Origin: an uncultured Clostridia bacterium
Lineage (GTDB): Bacteria; Bacillota; Clostridia; Christensenellales; UBA1242
Direction of reading: 5' to 3'
DNA length: 5,305 nt
Assembly: GCA_944384475.1 (NCBI GenBank)
Contig: CALWTN010000041.1
Span: 1 to 5,305, forward strand
The notes under the pieces are model-generated. The model saw only the letters and a program-made list of their open reading frames with translations, was not told where the DNA came from and did not search any database. Below, in pieces: positions 1 to 3,994 of the stretch (position 1 is the stretch's first letter; the number at the start of each line of letters is the position of its first letter). The position numbers and the translations under genes were made by a program.

Positions 1-32
1 GTCAATTGCTCTACCAACTGAGCTACAAGTCC
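1..32 (-). tRNA. 5' half of a tRNA gene, cut by the window edge (Lys-like)
   Basis: Read on the minus strand from 32 to 1, this gives a 7-nt acceptor strand (GGACTTG), TA at positions 8-9, a GCTC/GAGC D-stem around the loop AGTTGGTA, A26, the anticodon-stem strand ATTGA and C32. All of these are canonical tRNA positions. The anticodon and 3' half lie beyond the window, so identity cannot be read. The D-arm and ATTGA strand resemble tRNA-Lys genes as I recall them, which is only a guess. The same 32 nt occur again at 184-215, and both copies share a few bases of AT-rich leader (AATAT). Whether this copy is intact or interrupted like the next one cannot be decided here. Confidence 0.75.
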
Positions 33-52
33 ATATTGGATGTTAAGTTGTG

Positions 53-81
53 TTCGTCCAGGGTTCGAGCCCTGAAACGAA
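53..81. repeat. Stem-loop containing an inverted tRNA T-arm-like fragment
   Basis: TTCGT (53-57) pairs with ACGAA (77-81) and CAGGG (59-63) pairs with CCCTG (70-74). The loop is TTCGAG, and a small internal loop (C58 against A75-A76) separates the stems. On the plus strand GGTTCGAGCC looks like a T-loop, but a 7-nt T-loop leaves only two or three correct stem pairs, so it is not a working T-arm. The 8 nt GTCCAGGG at 56-63 match, in opposite orientation, the variable-loop/T-stem segment of the minus-strand tRNA-like sequence at 122-129. That suggests an inverted duplication of a tRNA piece. Confidence 0.6.
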
Positions 82-93
82 GAGGAAGGGTTT

Positions 94-114
94 TTAAAAT
101 CTCCAAGATTTTAA
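94..114. repeat. Perfect 9-bp AT-rich hairpin inside the tRNA-fragment array
   Basis: TTAAAATCT (94-102) and AGATTTTAA (106-114) are perfectly complementary around the loop CCA. On the minus strand the stem is followed by AAAAACCC rather than a T-run, so it is a poor intrinsic terminator in that direction. On the plus strand GTTTGTG follows, which is also weak. It lies inside a larger inverted repeat (56-63 with 122-129), between two tRNA-derived segments, and may be a processing or spacer structure. Function unknown. Confidence 0.55.
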
Positions 115-121
115 GTTTGTG

Positions 122-215
122 CCCTGGACCCATTGATTTAATTCCGCTGGCGCTCCATACGCAGGCTGACGCCTTGGCGCTGCGTCAATTGCTCTACCAA
201 CTGAGCTACAAGTCC
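122..215 (-). pseudogene. Interrupted tRNA-like gene with an enlarged anticodon loop
   Basis: On the minus strand, 215-184 repeats the 32-nt tRNA 5' half found at 32-1. The second anticodon-stem strand TCAAT is at 136-132, followed by GGGTC (variable loop, 131-127) and CAGGG (5' strand of the T-stem, 126-122). Between C32 and TCAAT there are 47 nt where a tRNA has 6, so about 41 nt are extra. After 122 the expected T-loop TTCRANY is replaced by CACAAAC, and no acceptor complement (CAAGTCC) follows. The gene therefore cannot make a normal tRNA as written. The ATTGA/TCAAT stem still pairs across the extra segment, so the fold may persist as a tRNA-like half. The insert is far shorter than a group I intron. 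It could be a decayed tRNA, a tRNA-derived repeat, or an assembly chimera. Confidence 0.6.
126..195 (-). repeat. 70-bp tRNA-derived repeat, copy A (fused to a tRNA 5' half)
   Basis: This 70-bp stretch matches 240-308 at all but three positions: a C/T change near the left edge, another C/T change, and one extra G around 150. Read on the minus strand, it starts at the 3' strand of the tRNA D-stem (AGAGCAATTGAC), runs through a GC-richer core, and ends after the anticodon-stem complement TCAATGG and TCC. In the core, ACGCAG (159-164 region) pairs with CTGCGT (180-185 region) on the plus strand, and an alternative pairing GACGC/GCGTC overlaps it. The core is clearly GC-richer than the surrounding DNA, which suggests a distinct origin or a constraint on RNA structure. 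Confidence 0.75.
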
Positions 216-239
216 ATATTTATGGTTTAATGTCTTTTC

Positions 240-308
240 GGATCCATTGATTTAATTTCGCTGCGCTCCATACGCAGGCTGACGCCTTGGCGCTGCGTCA
301 ATTGCTCT
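240..308 (-). repeat. 69-bp tRNA-derived repeat, copy B (free-standing)
   Basis: Second copy of the 126-195 repeat, one base shorter. Similarity stops abruptly at the D-stem side: copy A continues into the tRNA 5' half (GGTAGAGC), while copy B is preceded on the minus strand by ATGGCAAGAGC. The other end stops at GGATCC versus GGACCC. The two copies thus share tRNA-derived borders but not the tRNA head. It lies about 60 nt downstream of the minus-strand promoter at 376-404 and would be in the leader of any transcript reaching the tRNA pieces. Confidence 0.75.
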
Positions 309-375
309 TGCCATGAGCAGCAAATTTGGAGCGTTTGCGGGCTGGTGCAAGTTTAATTTAATTCTTGCAAGTGTT

Positions 376-404
376 AGTATATATAAAAAATGTAAAAAAG
401 TCAA
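376..404 (-). promoter_or_regulatory. Sigma-70/SigA-type promoter reading into the tRNA-fragment array
   Basis: On the minus strand TTGACT (404-399) and TATACT (381-376) are separated by exactly 17 nt, each one base off consensus. The predicted start is near 369. No SD plus start codon follows before the repeat at 308, so the transcript is probably non-coding: an approximately 60-nt leader, repeat copy B, the interrupted tRNA, then the tRNA at 1-32. The word TGCAAGT occurs at 346-352 and 366-372 (20 bp apart), flanking the predicted start. Confidence 0.65.
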
Positions 405-425
405 TGATTTGTTGGCTTATTTTAT

Positions 426-599
426 TTAAAAATCAATTTTTATTTCGCCGTTTAATCTTTCATATTCAGCTATGTGTCGTTTTAATAAAAATTCAATTTC
501 TTTATTTTTTGTTCGTCCATTTCTGTCGGCGATACTTGCAAGTTTTAACAACATAACCTTTGAAATTCTTAAAGTATATCTTGGGTAATTCTTTCTCAT
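426..599 (-). CDS. Arc-like ribbon-helix-helix DNA-binding protein, 57 aa
   Basis: The minus-strand frame from ATG at 599 to TAA at 426 encodes a basic 57-residue protein. Residues about 8-13 (YTLRIS) form an alternating strand like the N-terminal beta strand of Arc/MetJ proteins. Residues about 15-27 (VMLLKLASIADRN) would be helix A. G29-R30-T31 begins the turn, and residues 32-50 (KNKEIEFLLKRHI and following) helix B. The order 'LRIS..L..KL..IA..NGRT.N.EIEFLLK.H' is the Arc-domain pattern. Such proteins bind DNA as dimers, with the paired strands in the major groove, and often repress their own promoter. The start is fixed by a consensus SD (AAGGAGG, 612-606) six nt upstream. The gene diverges from rsmD and lies upstream of the tRNA fragments with no clear terminator after it. 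No toxin partner is visible next to it. Its target is unknown. Confidence 0.8.
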   Translation of the reverse strand: MRKNYPRYTLRISKVMLLKLASIADRNGRTKNKEIEFLLKRHIAEYERLNGEIKIDF

Positions 600-605
600 G
601 CAGTG

Positions 606-648
606 CCTCCTTAAAAATTCGACAAATTTCGACTTTTTTATAATTATA
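606..648 (-). promoter_or_regulatory. Promoter -10, possible operator and SD of the ribbon-helix-helix gene
   Basis: Minus strand: a consensus TATAAT lies at 648-643, with no convincing -35, so the -10 is tentative. The predicted start is near 636. Between it and the SD are two direct copies of TTCGAC (plus strand 618-623 and 628-633), exactly 10 bp apart and each preceded by A/T. This one-turn spacing of short direct repeats is what dimeric ribbon-helix-helix proteins commonly bind. The SD AAGGAGG is at 612-606. Autoregulation is an inference from position and spacing. Confidence 0.5.
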
Positions 649-679
649 CTATAATTTAAAAATTTTTGCTTTTTAAATT

Positions 680-708
680 TTGCATTTTATACAACAAAAT
701 GTTAATAT
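680..708 (+). promoter_or_regulatory. Candidate promoter of rsmD, predicted leaderless
   Basis: TTGCAT (680-685), 17 nt, then TAATAT (703-708), with six nt before the rsmD ATG at 715, places the predicted transcription start on the A of ATG. No SD-like purine run lies upstream of this ATG. Another reading, TTGCTT (666-671), 16 nt, TATACA (688-693), would give a leader of about 15 nt, still without an SD. Both matches to consensus are modest, and AT-rich DNA yields such boxes by chance. Confidence 0.45.
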
Positions 709-714
709 ATAACC

Positions 715-1275
715 ATGAGAGTAGTTTCAGGAAGCAAAAAAGGCAAAAAGTTGCTAGAAAACAATTTTGAGCATATCAGGCCGACCACTGATAAAGTTAA
801 ACAAGCGCTGTTTACAAAGCTTCAATTTTTTGTGGAGGGGAAGAGGGTGCTTGATATGTTTTGCGGAACGGGTGCGCTTGGCATCGAAGCTCTTTCACGT
901 GGGGCGAAGGAAGTTGTGTTTATTGACAAAAATCCAAAAAGCGTATATCTGACCAAACAAAATTTAAAAAACCTAGGTTTAGAAGCCAAGGTGCTGACTG
1001 CTGATGCACTTAAAATTTTAAAGCCGAATTGGGGCAAGTTTGATTTAATACTCATTGATCCGCCATATAAGTCGGGCTTATACAAACCTGCACTTAAAAC
1101 TATTTTACAAAATGGGCTGCTTGCCGATGAAGGAGTTGTTGTTTGTGAGCATGCCAAAGATGACGAATTTGATTGCGGATTGTTTGATATGGTGGATGAA
1201 AAAAAATATGGGAATATAATGTTGACGTATTTAACGTTGCAGGCGGCGTCCGCTTGCAGCGGACAAAAAACCTAG
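715..1275 (+). CDS. rsmD: 16S rRNA (guanine(966)-N2)-methyltransferase RsmD, 186 aa
   Basis: RsmD methylates N2 of G966 in 16S rRNA using S-adenosylmethionine (SAM), late in 30S assembly in the cytoplasm. The N-terminus MRVVSGSKKGKKL fits the family start and fixes ATG 715. Next come RPTTDKVKQALF (22-33), the SAM-binding motif VLDMFCGTGALGIEALSRGA (45-64), acidic D71 at the end of the second strand, and the catalytic DPPY (115-118) typical of N2-guanine/N6-adenine methyltransferases. Length is normal for the family. The fold appears to end near YGNIMLTYL (165-173). The last 13 residues and the TAG stop are encoded by the palindromic element at 1234-1331, so the native C-terminus was probably replaced. 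coaD, a common downstream neighbour, is absent; the convergent phosphodiesterase gene follows. There is no SD. Confidence 0.95.
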   Translation: MRVVSGSKKGKKLLENNFEHIRPTTDKVKQALFTKLQFFVEGKRVLDMFCGTGALGIEALSRGAKEVVFIDKNPKSVYLTKQNLKNLGLEAKVLTADALKILKPNWGKFDLILIDPPYKSGLYKPALKTILQNGLLADEGVVVCEHAKDDEFDCGLFDMVDEKKYGNIMLTYLTLQAASACSGQKT

Positions 1276-1331
1276 CAAATTTTTTGCTAGGTTTTTAATT
1301 TTAATGCAATTAAAATTGCCGCCTGCAACGT
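1234..1331. repeat. 98-bp three-hairpin palindromic element (four-way junction)
   Basis: An outer perfect 14-bp inverted repeat (ACGTTGCAGGCGGC at 1234-1247, its complement at 1318-1331) encloses three perfect hairpins with almost no linker. Hairpin 1 is GTCCGC/GCGGAC with loop TTGCA (1248-1264). Hairpin 2 is AAAAACCTAGCAAA and its complement with loop TTT (1266-1296). Hairpin 3 is AATTTTAAT/ATTAAAATT with loop GCA (1297-1317). Only A1265 lies unpaired at the junction. Either strand can thus fold into a cloverleaf-like cross. The left edge falls at the start of rsmD codon 174 and the right edge three bases from the stop codon of the opposing gene, so it fills the convergent gap exactly. No coding potential of its own. 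It may be a small non-autonomous repeat or a bidirectional transcript-end structure. Confidence 0.85.
1266..1296. terminator. Bidirectional intrinsic terminator between rsmD and the GDPD gene
   Basis: A 14-bp stem (core CCTAGCAAA/TTTGCTAGG) with a TTT loop is flanked by A5 on the left and T5 on the right, so both strands end in a T-run after the GC-containing stem. It is placed to stop rsmD transcription and the opposing gene. The rsmD stop codon (TAG, 1273-1275) lies inside the stem. This is the middle arm of the larger element. Confidence 0.85.
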
Positions 1332-1334
1332 GTT

Positions 1335-2063
1335 TTATATTTTTGGCTCAAAGCCTTCAAAAACAACATTGTCGCAGTATTTAACGACTCTTAAATATTC
1401 TTCTTGACTTTTAACTGTCCATGCAATTAACGGCAGCTTTTTAAATTTTTTAACAAATCTGTTAGGCAAGGTTTTTGCTTCATACATGATGAAATCAGCG
1501 GCTGAAAGTTTTTTTGCCAAAACCATACGTTTCATTCCCCAGCGTGTTAAAAATTTCATTTTAATGTGTTTTAAAAAGCCCGACAGTTGTCCTCTTAAAA
1601 TGTGTGGAGCGTGCTGTTTAAAGAAAGCAAGCACCATAGGATTAAAGCAGGCAATGGCAACTTCGCCTTTGTAATTTGCAAGAATATCGATAACTTTTTG
1701 CTCCAAATCTCTTGTTTTGAGGTTGTTTTTAATTTCGATGATTACAGGAGTCAATCCGCCAATGGCAGACAAAGCCTCTTCAAGGGTTGGAATGGTTTGA
1801 TTGCTGCCTTTAAGTTTAAGCATAGGTAAATCTTGCTTAGTTAAAAACTTTAAATAACCATCATTTCCAGTCATTCTTGAAAGGCTTTCGTCGTGAAAAA
1901 CTACGACCGTTCCATCTGAAAGCATCTGCACATCAAGTTCAATGGCATAACCATGTTCGATTGCATTTTTAAAAGCCGCAATAGAATTTTCGGGGCAGTT
2001 TTCGTCATGAAAACCCCTGTGAGCGATAGGTGTTTCTACAAGCCAAGATTTAAAAAGATCCAT
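1335..2063 (-). CDS. Glycerophosphodiester phosphodiesterase family protein, 242 aa
   Basis: Members of this TIM-barrel family hydrolyse glycerophosphodiesters (deacylated phospholipids) to sn-glycerol-3-phosphate plus an alcohol, with a divalent metal. Visible motifs are HRG (15-17, H15 catalytic), PENSIAAF (24-31), E42-x-D44 (metal ligands) and FHD with H57 (general acid/base). Further on are the E110-I-K112 strand (VIIEIK) and a C-terminal WTV strand near 215. The usual late G-(I/V)-x-T-D-x-P ending is replaced by NVVFEGFEP, which I recall from a subset of Bacillota homologues. No signal peptide or membrane segment is obvious, so a cytosolic enzyme of the UgpQ type is likely. Start ATG 2063 follows AAAGGA at 2077-2072. 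It converges on rsmD and diverges from lepA. Substrate not determinable. Confidence 0.88.
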   Translation of the reverse strand: MDLFKSWLVETPIAHRGFHDENCPENSIAAFKNAIEHGYAIELDVQMLSDGTVVVFHDESLSRMTGNDGYLKFLTKQDLPMLKLKGSNQTIPTLEEALSAIGGLTPVIIEIKNNLKTRDLEQKVIDILANYKGEVAIACFNPMVLAFFKQHAPHILRGQLSGFLKHIKMKFLTRWGMKRMVLAKKLSAADFIMYEAKTLPNRFVKKFKKLPLIAWTVKSQEEYLRVVKYCDNVVFEGFEPKI

Positions 2064-2071
2064 ATTCGCAT

Positions 2072-2113
2072 TCCTTTAAATGATATTATAATCCTTATAT
2101 AATACACATTATA
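2072..2113 (-). promoter_or_regulatory. SD and candidate -10 boxes of the GDPD gene
   Basis: On the minus strand the SD AAAGGA (2077-2072) lies 8 nt before ATG 2063. Two consensus TATAAT boxes occur, at 2113-2108 (predicted leader about 38 nt) and 2090-2085 (leader about 15 nt). The best -35 for the first is TTGTAT at 2135-2130 with a 16-nt spacer, which is weak. The 131-bp gap to lepA thus holds back-to-back promoters. Confidence 0.45.
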
Positions 2114-2159
2114 CATGTTTTAAACAAAAATACAAAGGGTTTTTCGCCTAAAAAATTAT

Positions 2160-2188
2160 TTGCTTTAAAATTTGATTTTTGATATAAT
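2160..2188 (+). promoter_or_regulatory. Promoter of lepA-hemW, predicted leaderless
   Basis: TTGCTT (2160-2165), a 17-nt spacer, and a perfect TATAAT (2183-2188) sit six nt before the lepA ATG at 2195. The predicted start is the A of the ATG itself. The 30 nt upstream contain no SD-like sequence. The geometry is the same as at rsmD. The -35 is weak, so the -10 carries most of the support. Confidence 0.6.
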
Positions 2189-2194
2189 TTTTGC

Positions 2195-3994
2195 ATGATG
2201 AAAAACATTCGCAACTTTTGTATAATAGCACACATCGATCATGGCAAAAGCACTTTAGCAGACAGGCTGATGGAAAAGACGGGCTCGGTGGCGCTTAGAG
2301 ATATGCAGTCGCAACTTTTAGACAGCATGGAACTTGAACGTGAAAAAGGCATAACCATCAAACTTACACCAACACGCATGAATTACACGTTTAATGGCGA
2401 GCAGTATGTGCTTAACTTAATCGACACACCAGGGCATGTGGATTTTACGTATGAGGTTTCGCGCTCGCTTGCTGCATGCGAGGGCGCAATTTTGATTGTC
2501 GATGCATCACAAGGCGTGGAAGCGCAAACACTTGCAAATGCTTACTTGGCGCTTGATGCGGGACTTGAAATTTTGCCAGTTATAAACAAGATCGACCTGC
2601 CTTCTGCAAGGCCAGATGAAGTTAAAAAAGAAATTGAAGATGTGGTTGGCTTGCCAGCCGATGATGCCCCTTGCATTTCGGCAAAGGATGGCACTAACAT
2701 AGATTTAGTTTTGCAAAAAATCGTCACAGATTTTCCGCCACCAAAGGGAGATGGAAACGCTCCGCTCAAATGCTTGGTTTTTGATAGTTTTTACGATAAT
2801 TTTAAAGGCGCAGTGTGTCTTGTGCGGGTTTTTGACGGGCAAATAAAAACCGGCGACAGCATATTGTTTATGCAAACGGGCAGAGAATATGACGTCACAG
2901 AAGTTGGCATTTTTAATCCAAAAATGCAGCCGACTCAAAATTTGAGCGCTGGCGAAGTCGGGTATGTTTGCGCATCGATAAAAAGCGTTTCAGACGTGCA
3001 TGTGGGCGACACCATTACTCTTAAAAATAGGCAAACTGACAAGCCACTTGCGGGCTATAAAAAAGTGCAGCCTGTGGTTTATTGCGGCGTGTTTTGCGTG
3101 GATGGCTCTAAATACAACGAACTTAAAGAAGCGCTGTTAAAGCTTAAGCTCAATGATGCAAGTTTGCAGTTTGCGCCAGAGGTTTCGCAGGCGCTTGGCT
3201 TTGGATTTAGATGCGGATTTTTGGGATTGCTACATTTGGAAATTATAACAGAAAGATTGGAGCGAGAGTTTAATTTAGATATCATCACAACAGCGCCGAG
3301 CGTGAGTTACAAAGTGCTTAAAACAAACGGCGAGGAGCTTGAAATCTCCAATCCTGCATCTCTGCCTTCGCCAGTGGAGATTGATAAAATTTTTGAGCCG
3401 ATTGTCAAGGCGAGCATTTTCACTCCACCAAGTTATGTCGGCGCAGTTATGCAACTTTGTCAAGATAAGCGTGGAGAATACAAGGATATGGTGTATTTAG
3501 ATGCCAATCGAGTTAGGTTGCAATACAATCTTCCGCTTGGTGAAATCATCTATGATTTTTTTGACAAGTTGAAATCTCTCACCAAAGGTTACGCAAGCTT
3601 TGACTATGAACTTGGAGATTTTGTGCCAAGCAAACTTGTTAAACTTGACATTTTGCTCAACGGCGAAAAATGCGATGCGCTTTCGCTTATTGTGCATGAA
3701 GACAGCGCTTACATGCGTGGTAGAGCGATAACCGAAAAACTTAAAAAAATCATTCCACGTCAACTTTTTGAAGTGCCAATCCAGGCGGCGATAGGCAACA
3801 AAATTATCGCACGAGAAACGATAAGCGCACTTAGAAAAGATGTGCTTGCAAAGTGCTATGGCGGAGATATAACTCGCAAGCGCAAACTCTTGGAAAAGCA
3901 AAAAGAGGGCAAAAAGCGTATGCGACAAATTGGCTCGGTGGAGATTCCGTCCGAAGCGTTTTTGTCGATACTTAAACTGGATGACGAAAAATGA
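2195..3994 (+). CDS. lepA: Elongation factor 4 (LepA), translational GTPase, 599 aa
   Basis: EF4 is a ribosome-associated GTPase proposed to back-translocate or rescue stalled ribosomes and to aid 30S biogenesis. Its G domain shows G1 AHIDHGKST (12-20), the switch I/G2 region REKGITIK (49-56), G3 DTPGH (77-81), G4 NKID (131-134) and G5 SAK (162-164). EF-G-like domains II, III and V follow, including GFRCGFLGLLHLEI. The basic LepA-specific C-terminal domain contains AKCYGGDITRKRKLLEKQKEGKKRM near 550-580. Length matches the family and the frame is intact. The start may be the first or second ATG of an ATGATG pair (2195 or 2198); the first fits the predicted leaderless start. The gene ends by overlapping hemW in ATGA. 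Confidence 0.97.
   Translation: MMKNIRNFCIIAHIDHGKSTLADRLMEKTGSVALRDMQSQLLDSMELEREKGITIKLTPTRMNYTFNGEQYVLNLIDTPGHVDFTYEVSRSLAACEGAILIVDASQGVEAQTLANAYLALDAGLEILPVINKIDLPSARPDEVKKEIEDVVGLPADDAPCISAKDGTNIDLVLQKIVTDFPPPKGDGNAPLKCLVFDSFYDNFKGAVCLVRVFDGQIKTGDSILFMQTGREYDVTEVGIFNPKMQPTQNLSAGEVGYVCASIKSVSDVHVGDTITLKNRQTDKPLAGYKKVQPVVYCGVFCVDGSKYNELKEALLKLKLNDASLQFAPEVSQALGFGFRCGFLGLLHLEIITERLEREFNLDIITTAPSVSYKVLKTNGEELEISNPASLPSPVEIDKIFEPIVKASIFTPPSYVGAVMQLCQDKRGEYKDMVYLDANRVRLQYNLPLGEIIYDFFDKLKSLTKGYASFDYELGDFVPSKLVKLDILLNGEKCDALSLIVHEDSAYMRGRAITEKLKKIIPRQLFEVPIQAAIGNKIIARETISALRKDVLAKCYGGDITRKRKLLEKQKEGKKRMRQIGSVEIPSEAFLSILKLDDEK

Noticed and set aside
137..183. Group I intron in the tRNA anticodon loop
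   Set aside because: Group I introns need roughly 200 nt or more with P3-P8 core elements. This segment is 47 nt and lacks them.
6..230. Plus-strand open frame of 74 codons across the tRNA fragments
   Set aside because: It reads antisense through two tRNA heads and a repeat, contains a duplicated peptide only because the DNA is duplicated, and has no SD or family resemblance.
126..308. CRISPR-like array of the 70-bp repeats
   Set aside because: There are only two full copies, they are longer than CRISPR repeats, their borders are tRNA arms, and no cas gene or further spacer is present.
365..556. Plus-strand open frame of 63 codons
   Set aside because: It is antisense to the ribbon-helix-helix gene, which has a consensus SD and a recognisable domain. 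This frame has neither, and its hydrophobic look comes from AT-rich DNA.
822..1157. Minus-strand open frame of 111 codons opposite rsmD
   Set aside because: It is entirely antisense to conserved RsmD motifs and rich in Ser/Pro, as expected from reverse reading of methyltransferase codons. No SD.
1248..1331. Integron attC-like site
   Set aside because: The palindrome resembles a folded recombination site, but no paired core sites of the R'/R'' type (GTTRRRY) are in the expected places, no extrahelical bases appear, and no integrase or cassette genes are present.
2101..2170. Riboswitch or attenuator upstream of lepA
   Set aside because: Only a weak short pairing (AGG with CCT around 2137-2150) is visible, and it lies upstream of the predicted promoter, so it would not be in the transcript.
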